From an uncultured Lachnospiraceae bacterium (GTDB lineage Bacteria > Bacillota > Clostridia > Lachnospirales > Lachnospiraceae), in NCBI GenBank assembly GCA_945929965.1, contig CAMEOT010000018.1, forward strand, positions 1-59,381: a stretch of 59,381 bases of DNA, given 5' to 3'. Below, piece after piece: positions 26,176-35,438 of the stretch; within the stretch, counting starts at the first letter, position 1; each line of letters starts with the position of its first letter. The position numbers and the translations under genes were made by a program. The notes under the pieces are model-generated. The model saw nothing but the letters and a program-made list of their open reading frames with translations, was not told the DNA's origin and did not search any database.

Positions 26176-27788
26176 TATGTGGTGATATGTGTGCTGCTTG
26201 CGGCATTCCTTTTGGGACAATATATTTACCCAAGTGAACGGGAAACGGTCACGGAGGAAAGCATTACTTTTACGGGAACCTTTTACCGGGTGCTGGCAGA
26301 CGGAACAGAACAGGAGATTCAGGTCCCGGGCAGATGTGATGTGCCGGCAGGAGAGCTTCTGGAAATACGATCGCCATCAGATACTCTCTGGAGAATGTGC
26401 GTATTTACATCGGTGGGGAACTGAGGACGGTGTATGATACGGAGAATACCAGACCTTTTGGAAAAAATTCTGCCAGCCGGTATGTATTCTGCGAGACATC
26501 CGATGAGGATGCGGGACAGGAAGTGCGGATAGAGCTGCAATGCTTTACGAAAAAGTATTCAGGTGTTGTCAACAAGGTATATTGCGGGGATAAATCAGAT
26601 ATCTGGGCATATATGTTCCACTGCTATTTTATGGTAACTCTGATCGCCTGCGCCATGCTGTTTGCCGGGCTGGTCGTGCTGATCATCAGTCTGGTGCTTG
26701 ATATTATATATAAGACGAGATTTGATCTGGAGTATCTGGGATGGTGCATGCTCCTGGGAGCAGTGTGGATGTTGGGAGAATCGAAGCTGCGCCAGCTGTT
26801 TGTTTCCAATGCTTCTATTCTGTCGAATATGTGCTTCTTCGCTGTGATGCTCTGCCCGGTTCCAATCCTGTTCTATATTGACAGTGTGCAGCAGGGAAGG
26901 TACCGGAAGGTCTATCATGTGGCAGAGTGTATCACCTGTGTGAATTTTGTGATATGCACGGTCTTACAGGTACTGAATATCGCAGATTTTATCTCGACAA
27001 TGTTTTTGTCCCACATGGTGATCGCAGGAACCTTCCTGACGGTATTTATCACCATTTGCATGGATCTTATCCAGGGAACGGCGAAACATTACAAGCTTCC
27101 GCTGATCGGACTGGTGGCTGCCATGATCGCAGTCATGCTGGAGGTGACAGCAGTGTATCGTGTTGTGTCTCTGTCCGGAATCTTTATCGCAACCGGACTG
27201 GTGATCCTGCTGGTCGTTACTCTGATCCAGACGATGGACCGCATCCGCGAGCTGGAGCTGGCCAGGCAGAGAGAGGCAAGGGAAAGTCTGGATTATCTGA
27301 CAGGTCTTCCCATGCGTCATAAGGGTGAGGCACTGATCCTTGAGAAAATGCAGAAGCAGGGCGGCTGTCTGGGATTTGTGGATATGGATAATCTGAAGAA
27401 GATCAATGATGTCTATGGACATAAGGCGGGAGATCATGCCCTCAGACTGGTGGGAGCGACGCTTACAGAGTGCATGAAGAACGCAGTAGTCTGCCGGTTG
27501 GGAGGAGATGAATTCCTGTTCTATCTGCCGGAGGTATCGGAAGCAGAAATGAATACGCGGATGAGAAGTCTGTTTGACAGCTTTCGTGCGGCAAAAAATG
27601 CTGCGGCGGAGACTTCAGCGGCATCCCTGTCCTGCGGTCTGTGCATGTGCAGACAGGGAGACAACTTTGAAGAATATTATATAAAAGCGGATAAGGCATT
27701 GTATTATGTCAAACAGAACGGCAAGAATAATTACCGGTTCTATGAGGAGCTGGAGGAACAGCAGCCGGATGCTGACTACAGAAAATAA
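26161..27788 (+). pseudogene. Membrane GGDEF diguanylate cyclase, frameshifted
   Basis: The first part (26161-26424) reads a membrane anchor (VVICVLLAAFLLGQYIYPSE) and a beta-rich outer domain. A one-base shift near 26385-26397 moves to ENVRIYIGGELRTVYD and then seven or eight membrane helices and a C-terminal GGDEF domain (DYLTGLPMRHKGEALILEKM; GFVDMDNLKKINDVYG; CRLGGDEF). The active-site GGDEF is intact, so the enzyme once made cyclic di-GMP. The ATG at 26161 lies inside the chemoreceptor fragment and has no ribosome binding site, so the true N-terminus was probably lost in the same deletion. Confidence 0.75.
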
Positions 27789-27811
27789 CAAAACCAAAAG
27801 AATGATCCAAG

Positions 27812-27843
27812 AAAGGGTGCCAGATAAGCAGGCATCCTTTTTC
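27812..27843 (+). terminator. Terminator after the GGDEF gene
   Basis: AAAGGGTGCC and GGCATCCTTT pair over 10 bases with one wobble, followed by TTTTTCTAT. Confidence 0.85.
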
Positions 27844-27951
27844 TATAAATTTTTTATTAAAAAGTTTACAAAATTTTACGATAATGTTCAAAAATATACA
27901 ATATATCAAAAACGATGTAGACAAACAATAAAAAAATGGGTAATATGTATA

Positions 27952-27996
27952 TATAATCAGCCAGACGAACGAAAAGTATGTACAATATGCTACATA
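27952..27996 (+). promoter_or_regulatory. Possible promoter and operator of the GlcNAc operon
   Basis: A TATAAT at 27952-27957 is followed by the inverted repeat TATGTA-N8-TACATA (27977-27996), just upstream of the ptsH ribosome binding site. No good -35 box is visible. A GntR-type NagR could bind the repeat, but no such gene is in the window. Confidence 0.35.
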
Positions 27997-28035
27997 AATA
28001 AAGCAAGAAATATAAAATAAGGAGGAATGTTGCCG

Positions 28036-28293
28036 ATGAAACAGTTCAGCTATATCATTAAGGATGAAATCGGTCTGCATGCACGTCCTGCGGGACTGCT
28101 CGCCAAGGAAGCGAAAAAGTATCAGAGTACAGTGACACTTTCCTGTAAGGGGAAATCAGCTGCAGCAAGCAAGCTGATGGCGATCATGGGAATGGGTGTG
28201 AAGCACGGAGACAACGTGGAAGTCACGATAGAAGGAGCGGATGAAGATACCGCAGCAGCAGAGCTTCAGAAGTTTTTCCGTGAGAACCTCTAG
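28036..28293 (+). CDS. ptsH: HPr phosphocarrier protein
   Basis: ATG 28036 is 10 bases after GGAGG; the ATG at 28027 is too close to it. The 85-residue protein carries the active His15 in GLHARPAG and passes phosphate from EI to EIIA. At the place of the regulatory Ser46 of Gram-positive HPr the sequence reads SKLMAIMGMG, so Lys stands at 46 and Ser at 45. Phosphorylation by HPr kinase there may be altered or absent. It is the first gene of a six-gene GlcNAc operon. Confidence 0.95.
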   Translation: MKQFSYIIKDEIGLHARPAGLLAKEAKKYQSTVTLSCKGKSAAASKLMAIMGMGVKHGDNVEVTIEGADEDTAAAELQKFFRENL

Positions 28294-28329
28294 GAGAAGA
28301 CCTGCACGGCAGAGTTTGGAAGGTAGAAA

Positions 28330-29949
28330 ATGGAAAAATATATTGGAAAATCCGTATATAAGGGAACAGCGATCGGACCTGTCAGTGTTTTGAAGAAAAA
28401 GGACAGTCTCGTTAAGAGAATCCATATCGACAACACAGCGGAAGAACTGAAACGGCTGGATGCGGCTAAGGAACGTACGATGACGCAGCTGGGGCAGTTA
28501 TACGAGAAGGCTCTGCAGGAGGTCGGAGAAGTCAATGCAGCCATTTTCGAGGTGCATCAGATGATGCTCGAGGATGACGATTATCAGGATGCCATTCACA
28601 GCATGATTCAGAACGAAGAAGTGAATGCAGAGTATGCGGTGGCAGTGACCGGTGATAATTTTGCAGAGATGTTCGCCAACATGGATGATGAATATATGCA
28701 GGCCCGCTCTGCGGATGTCAGGGATATCTCCAACCGGCTCGTCCGCAATCTGTCCGGGGAGGAGCAGATTGACTGGAGTACCATGGAGCCGTCGATCATT
28801 GTGGCAGATGATCTGACTCCCAGTGAGACGGTACAGATGGATAAGAGTAAGATTCTGGCCTTTGTCACAGTACATGGTTCAACGAATTCCCATACTGCGA
28901 TCCTTGCACGTATGATGAATATTCCGGCACTGATAGGGGTACCGTTGGAACTGGAGAAAATCCATAACGGGACCCGGGCTATTGTGGACGGCAGGGAAGC
29001 GGTATTTTACCTGGATCCGGAGGAAGAGCAGATCCGGCAGGCAGAAGCGGCACAGCAGACGGAACAGAGACTAAGAAGCCTGCTGGCAGAATACAAGGGA
29101 CGTGAATCCGTGACAAAGAGCGGACGCAAGGTCAATGTATATGCAAATATCGGCAGCGTATCGGATGTGGCATATGTACTGGAGAATGATGCGGAGGGAA
29201 TTGGCCTGTTCCGCAGTGAATTCTTATATCTCGGAAGGGACTCTCTTCCAGATGAGACAGAACAGTTCAATGCTTACCGTCAGGTGCTGCAGATGATGGC
29301 AGGGAAAAAGGTCATCATCCGTACCCTTGATATCGGTGCGGATAAAAATGTAGATTACCTCGGACTGGGCAAGGAAGATAATCCTGCCATGGGATACCGT
29401 GCGATCCGGATCTGTCTGGAGCAGCCGGAGATCTTCAAGACCCAGCTGAGAGCACTTCTCAGGGCGGCAAAATACGGAACATTGGCTATTATGTATCCGA
29501 TGGTCATTTCCGTGGAGGAAGTGCTGGATATTCAGAAAATCGTGGCTGAGGTGGCTAAGGAGCTGGAGGAAGAGAAGCTTCCTTACGCAATTCCGGAACA
29601 GGGAATTATGATCGAGACTCCTGCGGCTGTCATGATGAGTGAGGAGCTGGCGGAGCATGTTGATTTCTTCAGTATCGGCACGAATGATCTGACACAGTAT
29701 ACGCTGGCTATCGACAGGCAGAACAACAGACTGGACAGATTCTATAATCCACATCATGAGGCAGTCCTGCGTATGATACAGATGACTGTTGACGGAGCGC
29801 ATAAGCATGGAAAATGGGTCGGCATCTGCGGAGAACTGGGAGCGGATACGACACTGACCACACGATTTGTACAGATGGGAATTGATGAGCTCAGTGTGGC
29901 ACCGTCCATGGTACTGAATGTCCGTAGTAAAATATGTGAAATGGAGTGA
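28330..29949 (+). CDS. ptsI: PTS enzyme I
   Basis: The 539-residue enzyme takes phosphate from phosphoenolpyruvate and gives it to HPr. It has the N-terminal HPr-binding helical part, the phosphohistidine segment VHGSTNSHTAILAR, and the C-terminal PEP-binding barrel (EGIGLFRSEFLYLGRD; MIETPAAVMM; SIGTNDLTQYTLAIDR) with catalytic Cys in GICGELGAD. Length is slightly under the usual 570-575. It follows ptsH by 36 bases and leads into nagB, so the general PTS proteins are produced with the GlcNAc genes. Confidence 0.95.
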   Translation: MEKYIGKSVYKGTAIGPVSVLKKKDSLVKRIHIDNTAEELKRLDAAKERTMTQLGQLYEKALQEVGEVNAAIFEVHQMMLEDDDYQDAIHSMIQNEEVNAEYAVAVTGDNFAEMFANMDDEYMQARSADVRDISNRLVRNLSGEEQIDWSTMEPSIIVADDLTPSETVQMDKSKILAFVTVHGSTNSHTAILARMMNIPALIGVPLELEKIHNGTRAIVDGREAVFYLDPEEEQIRQAEAAQQTEQRLRSLLAEYKGRESVTKSGRKVNVYANIGSVSDVAYVLENDAEGIGLFRSEFLYLGRDSLPDETEQFNAYRQVLQMMAGKKVIIRTLDIGADKNVDYLGLGKEDNPAMGYRAIRICLEQPEIFKTQLRALLRAAKYGTLAIMYPMVISVEEVLDIQKIVAEVAKELEEEKLPYAIPEQGIMIETPAAVMMSEELAEHVDFFSIGTNDLTQYTLAIDRQNNRLDRFYNPHHEAVLRMIQMTVDGAHKHGKWVGICGELGADTTLTTRFVQMGIDELSVAPSMVLNVRSKICEME

Positions 29950-29956
29950 GAGATTC

Positions 29957-30688
29957 ATGAGAATATACAAAGCGAAAGATTATGCAGATATGAGCAGAAA
30001 GGCTGCAAATATTGTATCGGCACAGGTTATCATGAAACCGAACTGTGTTCTCGGACTGGCTACGGGATCCACTCCCATCGGCCTGTATAAACAGCTGGTG
30101 GAATGGTTCCGCAAGGGAGATCTGGACTTTTCTGAGGTTATGACGGTGAACCTGGACGAATATAAAGGTTTGAGCCGGGAAAACAATCAGAGTTATTACT
30201 ATTTTATGCACCAGAATCTGTTTGACCATGTGAATATCCCGGTGGAAAATACACATCTGCCAAACGGAATGGAGCCGGATTCGGAGAAAGAATGCCGTAG
30301 ATATACGGAACTGATCCAGTCACTGGGCGGTGTGGACCTGCAGCTTTTGGGAATTGGACATAACGGGCACATCGGCTTCAACGAACCGGGAGAGAGTTTT
30401 GACAAGCAGGTACATTGTGTGAACCTGACAGAGTCTACGATCGAAGCCAACAAGAGATTCTTCGCATCGGCGGAGGATGTCCCGAAGCAGGCATATACCA
30501 TGGGGATCAAGACCATTATGCAGGCGAAGAAAATATTGATCGTAGCCAGCGGCGAAGACAAGGCGGAGATCGTACAGAAAGCTTTCTTCGGACCCATCAC
30601 ACCGCAGGTGCCGGCATCGGTATTACAGCTTCATAATGATGTGACACTGGTGGCAGACGAAGCAGCGCTCAGTAAGCTTTCTGAATAA
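29957..30688 (+). CDS. nagB: Glucosamine-6-phosphate deaminase
   Basis: The 243-residue enzyme converts glucosamine-6-phosphate to fructose-6-phosphate and ammonia. Motifs are LGLATGSTPIGLY (phosphate binding), VNLDEYKGL (catalytic Asp), and LLGIGHNGHIGFNEPG (catalytic His and Glu). The start at 29957 follows GGAGTGAGAG, 7 bases after the ptsI stop. It works after NagA on the same sugar. Confidence 0.96.
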   Translation: MRIYKAKDYADMSRKAANIVSAQVIMKPNCVLGLATGSTPIGLYKQLVEWFRKGDLDFSEVMTVNLDEYKGLSRENNQSYYYFMHQNLFDHVNIPVENTHLPNGMEPDSEKECRRYTELIQSLGGVDLQLLGIGHNGHIGFNEPGESFDKQVHCVNLTESTIEANKRFFASAEDVPKQAYTMGIKTIMQAKKILIVASGEDKAEIVQKAFFGPITPQVPASVLQLHNDVTLVADEAALSKLSE

Positions 30689-30709
30689 GAAAGGGGAAGC
30701 TGATAGGTC

Positions 30710-31840
30710 ATGAGAATCAGAAATGCAAATATATATACAGAGGAGCATCGGTTTGTCAGAGGAGATGCAGCCGTGGAGAACGGCAGGTTCGTAAGCTGTA
30801 CCGGGGATCCGGCAGATGAGGAAACTGTTGTGGATGCGGAAGGTATGTATCTGATACCGGGACTGGTGGATATTCATTTCCATGGTTGTAAGGGCGCAGA
30901 TATGTGTGACGGTACGAAGGAAGCACTGGATGTCATCACATCATATGAAGCCTCTGTCGGTGTGACAAGTGTCTGCCCGGCTACCATGACGATCCCTAAG
31001 GATGAACTGCTGGAGGTCATGAAAAATGCCGGCAGCTATGAGTATTCCGGTGGATCCCACCTGGTGGGCATTAATATGGAAGGACCTTTTATCAGTCCGG
31101 CGAAAAAGGGTGCTCAGGCTGCAGAAAATATCATGCACTGCGATTATGAATATTTCAGTCAGCTGCAGAAAGCGGCGAATGGGCTGATCAAGCTGGTAGA
31201 TATCGCACCGGAGGAGCCGGGAGCGATGGAATTTATCGACAGAGCTAAAGGAGAAGTGGTCATTTCACTGGCGCATACAGCTTCCGGTTATGATACAGCA
31301 AGGAAAGCCATTGAACATGGAGCATCTCATGCAACACATTTGTATAATGCAATGCCGCCGCTGAACCACAGGGAGCCCGGCGTGATCGGAGCAGTGAGAG
31401 ATTCAGAGAAATGTCATCCGGAGCTGATCTGTGATGGTGTACACATTCATCCGTCAGTGATCCGTGCAACGTTTGCGATGTTTGGCGCTGACCGCATGAT
31501 CCTGATCAGTGACAGTATGCGTGCAACGGGACTGGAGGATGGTGAATATACTTTGGGGGGACAGCCGGTTACCGTCAGAGGCAATCTGGCTACCCTGCAT
31601 GACGGCACTATCGCCGGATCGGCGACGAATCTGATGGATTGTATGCGTTTTGTAGTAAAAACAGTCGGTCTGCCGTTAGAGACGGCAGTGATGTGTGCCA
31701 CGGAGAATCCGGCGAAGGAGATCGGCATTTTCAATGAAGTGGGCAGTATATCCGTTGGTAAGAGGGCCGATTTCGTACTCCTGGATCAGGAACTGAACAT
31801 TGCAGCGGTATATATCGACGGAAAGGAGTTCACATGTTAG
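30710..31840 (+). CDS. nagA: N-acetylglucosamine-6-phosphate deacetylase
   Basis: The 376-residue amidohydrolase removes acetate from GlcNAc-6-phosphate. It has the metal site IHFHGCKGADMCDG, GINMEGPFIS with the Glu ligand, HLYNAMPPLNHREPG, and the catalytic Asp in SDSMRATGL. GAAAGGGGAAG precedes ATG. Its stop overlaps the EIIA gene by 7 bases. Confidence 0.96.
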   Translation: MRIRNANIYTEEHRFVRGDAAVENGRFVSCTGDPADEETVVDAEGMYLIPGLVDIHFHGCKGADMCDGTKEALDVITSYEASVGVTSVCPATMTIPKDELLEVMKNAGSYEYSGGSHLVGINMEGPFISPAKKGAQAAENIMHCDYEYFSQLQKAANGLIKLVDIAPEEPGAMEFIDRAKGEVVISLAHTASGYDTARKAIEHGASHATHLYNAMPPLNHREPGVIGAVRDSEKCHPELICDGVHIHPSVIRATFAMFGADRMILISDSMRATGLEDGEYTLGGQPVTVRGNLATLHDGTIAGSATNLMDCMRFVVKTVGLPLETAVMCATENPAKEIGIFNEVGSISVGKRADFVLLDQELNIAAVYIDGKEFTC

Positions 31841-32313
31841 ATTTTTTGAAAGGTAAGCGAAAAGGTAATTGTATCGGATCTCCCTGCAAGGGGAAGGCAG
31901 TTGCTCTTACAGAGGTGCCGGATCCTACATTTTCCGAGAAGATACTTGGAGACGGATTTGCAGTGATCCCCTCTGAGGGGAAAATATATGCTCCCGCAGA
32001 CGGAGAGGTGACCGTGGTATTTGATACGCTCCATGCGATCACCATGACAACGGATCAGGGAGCGGAGCTTCTGATCCACATCGGACTGGACACCGTGACA
32101 CTTAAGGGAGCCCCCTTCACAGCACATGTTGCTGCCGGAGACCATGTCAAAAAGGGTGATCTTCTGCTGGATGCGGATCTGGAGAAGATTCAGGAAGCCG
32201 GACTGCATATCATCACTCCGGTACTGGTCTGCAATACTGATGAATATAACAAGATCAGTATTCTGAAAGAGGGAGAGGTATCTCCCGGCGAGGACGTGCT
32301 CCAGATCTCTTAA
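31834..32313 (+). CDS. PTS glucose-type EIIA protein
   Basis: The 159-residue cytoplasmic protein is a complete EIIA-Glc domain with the active His in LLIHIGLDTVTLKG and the other conserved His in DTLHAITMTT. It relays phosphate from HPr to the EIIB part of the next gene. Overlap with nagA means coupled translation. A free EIIA beside a joined EIICB fits GlcNAc or glucose permeases of Firmicutes. Confidence 0.94.
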   Translation: MLDFLKGKRKGNCIGSPCKGKAVALTEVPDPTFSEKILGDGFAVIPSEGKIYAPADGEVTVVFDTLHAITMTTDQGAELLIHIGLDTVTLKGAPFTAHVAAGDHVKKGDLLLDADLEKIQEAGLHIITPVLVCNTDEYNKISILKEGEVSPGEDVLQIS

Positions 32314-32345
32314 GAGCGGTACGTCCGTATCAACTAACGAAACTG

Positions 32346-32362
32346 ACCGGAACTGTTCCGGT
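32346..32362 (+). promoter_or_regulatory. Short hairpin between EIIA and EIICB genes
   Basis: ACCGGAA-CTG-TTCCGGT is a perfect 7-bp stem with a 3-base loop, 21 bases before the EIICB ribosome binding site. No T run follows. It may set the mRNA ratio or be an operator. Confidence 0.45.
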
Positions 32363-32390
32363 TTAGTATAATGTAAAGGAGGAGAAATGT

Positions 32391-33860
32391 ATGAAGTTTC
32401 TTCAAAAACTGGGTAAAGCGTTAATGCTTCCCGTAGCGGTTCTGCCGATCTGCGGTATCCTCATGGGTATTGGTTACTGGTTGTGCCCGGCAACAATGCA
32501 GGGTGGTGAGATCCAGGGTGTAGCAAATCTGATCGGTCTGTTCCTCGTAAAAGCAGGTGGTGCTTTGATCGACAACATGGCGATCCTGTTCGCAATTGGT
32601 GTAGGTGTCGGTATGTCAGAGAAAAATGACGGTACCGGAGCCATCGCAGCGCTGGCTTCCTGGCTGATGATCACAACACTTCTGTCTACCGGATTTGTTA
32701 CGACCATTATGCCCTCCATCGCTGAGGATGCTACCAAGACACTGGCATTCAACAAGATTGCGAATCCCTTTATCGGTATTATTGCCGGTATTATCGGTTC
32801 CATGTGCTACAACAAGTTCAAGGATACCAAGCTTCCCGACTGGCTGTCCTTCTTCAGTGGTAAGCGCTGCGTAGCTATCGTAGCAGGTGTGGTATCTATT
32901 CTGGCGTCTGTTGTACTGCTGTTCGTATGGCCTTTACTGTTCGGCGGTCTGGTAGCTCTCGGTGAAGCCATTGTAGGTCTGGATGTAGTCGGCGCAGGTG
33001 TTTATGCTTTCCTGAACCGTCTGCTGATCCCTACCGGATTACATCACGCACTGAACAACGTATTCTGGTTCGATACCATCGGACTTGGAGATCTGCAGCA
33101 CTTCTGGGCAGGTGAGACAAGCGCTGATGTATCCTGGAGCCTTGGAATGTATATGTCCGGCTTCTTCCCTTGTATGATGTTCGGTATCCCCGGTGCGGCT
33201 CTGGCAATGGTAAAATGTGCAAAGCCCGCCAAGAAAAAGGCAGCGATCGGTCTGGTAGCTTCTGCAGCAATCTGTTCCTTCATCTGCGGCGTTACCGAGC
33301 CCTTTGAGTTTGCATTCATGTTCTTAGCTCCCGGACTGTATGTGATCTACGCAGCACTGTACGGCATCTTCACCATGATCACTGTTGCCCTCGGCTTCCG
33401 TGCAGGCTTCAGCTTCTCCGCAGGTGCGATGGATCTGCTGTTCTCATCCTCCCTGCCTGCAGCACAGAAGATCTGGCTGATCATCCCTCTGGGTATCGCA
33501 GCATTTGCTGTATTCTACTTCGTATTCCTCTTCGCTATCAAGAAATGGGATCTGAAGACCCCCGGTAGAGAAGATGATGATGTAGAAGCAGAGAAGAAGA
33601 TCGAGCTGGTAAATGATGATTTCGCAGCAATCGCAGCAACCATTCTGGAAGGCTGCGGCGGCAAGGACAACATTGCAAGCATTGACAACTGCATCACAAG
33701 ACTGAGACTGGAAGTAAAAGACATTACCGCAGTGAATGATAAGGTGATCAAATCTGCAGGCGTAGCCGGTGTCATGAAACCCGGCAAGACCTCCGTTCAG
33801 GTAATCATCGGACCTAAGGTTCAGTTCGTAGCGGATGCATTTTCCAAGCTTTGCGAATAA
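32391..33860 (+). CDS. PTS EIICB permease, N-acetylglucosamine/glucose family
   Basis: The 489-residue protein has the EIIC channel (about 1-375, starting FLQKLGKALMLPVAVLPICG, with GVTEPFEFAFMFLAPGLY at the substrate site) and a C-terminal EIIB domain with the phospho-Cys in SIDNCITRLRLEV. It imports and phosphorylates the sugar. The operon genes nagA and nagB point to N-acetylglucosamine. TAAAGGAGGAG precedes ATG. Codon use is strongly biased, as in highly expressed genes. Confidence 0.94.
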   Translation: MKFLQKLGKALMLPVAVLPICGILMGIGYWLCPATMQGGEIQGVANLIGLFLVKAGGALIDNMAILFAIGVGVGMSEKNDGTGAIAALASWLMITTLLSTGFVTTIMPSIAEDATKTLAFNKIANPFIGIIAGIIGSMCYNKFKDTKLPDWLSFFSGKRCVAIVAGVVSILASVVLLFVWPLLFGGLVALGEAIVGLDVVGAGVYAFLNRLLIPTGLHHALNNVFWFDTIGLGDLQHFWAGETSADVSWSLGMYMSGFFPCMMFGIPGAALAMVKCAKPAKKKAAIGLVASAAICSFICGVTEPFEFAFMFLAPGLYVIYAALYGIFTMITVALGFRAGFSFSAGAMDLLFSSSLPAAQKIWLIIPLGIAAFAVFYFVFLFAIKKWDLKTPGREDDDVEAEKKIELVNDDFAAIAATILEGCGGKDNIASIDNCITRLRLEVKDITAVNDKVIKSAGVAGVMKPGKTSVQVIIGPKVQFVADAFSKLCE

Positions 33861-33893
33861 TAGAGAACTGATAAAACTGAATATATGACCGGA

Positions 33894-33932
33894 AGAAAGA
33901 CCTGCCTGGGAAGACCATGCGGGTCTTTCTTA
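33894..33932 (+). terminator. Terminator of the GlcNAc PTS operon
   Basis: AAGAAAGACCTGC and GCGGGTCTTTCTT pair over 13 bases with one wobble. Confidence 0.88.
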
Positions 33933-33940
33933 TACTCAGG

Positions 33941-34303
33941 GCAATGTTGGTGGGAGTATTGGCACCACAGTATCTGTCTTATATACATAAGGCAAAGGTC
34001 GCTGCAGACCAGGCGAATCTGAAGAACTATTTTACGGAGATCCAGCTGGATTATATTACTACAGGAAAGTATAACCCGGCGATATATAGCATGTCTTCGG
34101 ATAGACCGGATTCGCTGAAGCAGTGTGAAATTCATTTTCTGAACGGATCGACAGCCAAAATGCAGGCCGGATATTTCTCGGTGACAGAGGACACACGAGG
34201 GAAGGGGGGATACAATATCTATTATTATTGTGATGAGTGCCTAAGTGATAATGCTAGTGTGAAAAATAAGCATCTGGATACCTGTGCGACAACATTTCTG
34301 TGA
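33941..34303 (+). pseudogene. Type IV pilin-like remnant without its N-terminus
   Basis: The frame reads LVGVLAPQYLSYIHKAKVAA then NLKNYFTEIQLDY, the start of the globular part of a type IV prepilin or pseudopilin. The leader, cleavage site and the FTLIELMVV-type membrane segment are missing. The fragment begins inside the operon terminator, with no ribosome binding site. No other pilus gene is present nearby. Confidence 0.65.
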
Positions 34304-34323
34304 TGGCGCTTGAGAGGAATATG

Positions 34324-35163
34324 TTATCTTCCCAGACATAACCCGATATTATCAGAAATATAGCAGATGTACCCATGCTTCCCGGCGTAGGCGGCTGCCT
34401 GCCTGCGGATGGTGGAATCCGTTGCGTATTCCAGGGTGTAAGCGGTACAGCCGTGTGACATAGCCAGATCTAGATATTCAGTATAGTATTCACGCGTGCT
34501 TTGATCATTTTTAGTATAGATATCCTTTGAAAAATCATACGCAGTAAAAACGTTCTCCTGGTTTACCCCATCGATGAGAACGTTTTTTTCTGCTGTAAGA
34601 TATTTTTTTACAAAGCAGTCCCCACCGTTGATCATGATCTTTCTGCCGGTATGGTCCATATAGTCCAGAATCGTAAGGATTCCGTCATAGATGGATTCCT
34701 GCGGATAGTTATAGTATACATCCGTGTTATCGACAAAAAAGCCGTCCACACCCTTCTGTACCAGGGCGTCTACTCTGGAAGCTGTACATGCCTGCCATTC
34801 CGGAGCTGAGACATCGATCCATTTTTCCTCCGGCCAGTTCTCATAGGCACCCAGAGTATATTTCTCAAAGTCTGTATCATAGGACCGGAAGCTTTCGATC
34901 GATCCGATATTGATATAGGAGTAGATTTCGCGGATACCATTTTCTCTTAAACGGGCAATGTCATTTTGGGAAAAATATTCCGCATCTATGACAAGCAGAT
35001 CAATGTCAGAAAGCTTTTCTATGATTTCAGAATCTTCGCCGATCAGGACAACGTATTTTTCTGCTTCATCGGAAGGACCAGCGGAGCAGGCATTGAGCAG
35101 GGCGGCAGATAATATCAGAACGAGAACATATATTTTTCTTAAGAATATCTTCGTTTTCTTCAA
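34324..35163 (-). CDS. GH114-like (endo-alpha-1,4-polygalactosaminidase type) lipoprotein
   Basis: The 279-residue protein starts with a lipoprotein signal (VLVLILSAALLNAC, lipobox LNAC). Behind it is a TIM-barrel of the TM1410/GH114 type: LLVIDAEYFSQNDIARLREN, IYSYINIGSIESFR, VDGFFVDNTDVYYNYP and KIMINGGDCFVKK. Such enzymes are linked to cleavage of galactosamine-rich polysaccharide such as Pel. It would act at the outer face of the membrane. It is divergent from the PocR gene. Activity is not proven for this subgroup. Confidence 0.8.
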   Translation of the reverse strand: MKKTKIFLRKIYVLVLILSAALLNACSAGPSDEAEKYVVLIGEDSEIIEKLSDIDLLVIDAEYFSQNDIARLRENGIREIYSYINIGSIESFRSYDTDFEKYTLGAYENWPEEKWIDVSAPEWQACTASRVDALVQKGVDGFFVDNTDVYYNYPQESIYDGILTILDYMDHTGRKIMINGGDCFVKKYLTAEKNVLIDGVNQENVFTAYDFSKDIYTKNDQSTREYYTEYLDLAMSHGCTAYTLEYATDSTIRRQAAAYAGKHGYICYISDNIGLCLGR

Positions 35164-35342
35164 TTAACGGCACCTCCTTTTTCCACGATCAGCACTCATA
35201 TCTGCATCCAGATAATTATACTATAGATGACATTGCATTGCATCTATTTTACAGCGTTTGGAGGGAAGGAAGCATAGATAGAAAATGTTGTTAAAATATC
35301 GGTAAAAATAGTAAAAAGGGCGAAAAATATTGCGGTTTGTGG

Positions 35343-35420
35343 TATAATTTTTATGTAAATGTAAGATGATGCCGGGATCAAAAATTACCGGCTTTGATGC
35401 GTTCGGCGGTTAAGATAACC
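35343..35420 (+). promoter_or_regulatory. Extended -10 promoter and hairpin leader of the PocR gene
   Basis: TGGTATAAT (TATAAT at 35343-35348) is an extended -10 box without a clear -35. The leader carries two hairpins: GCCGG-N12-CCGGC (about 35371-35392) and GGTTA-AGA-TAACC (35408-35420), the second 2 bases before the GGGAAAGTAGGAAG ribosome binding region. It did not match a riboswitch class I know. Confidence 0.5.
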
Positions 35421-35438
35421 GGGAAAGTAGGAAGTTAT

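Noticed and set aside
27706..28020. A plus-strand frame over the end of the GGDEF gene and its terminator
   Set aside because: It overlaps the GGDEF coding end and a terminator and is low-complexity AT-rich.
35349..35438. Cyclic di-GMP riboswitch before the PocR gene
   Set aside because: The conserved GEMM sequence blocks and the tetraloop-receptor pattern are absent; only two simple hairpins are seen.
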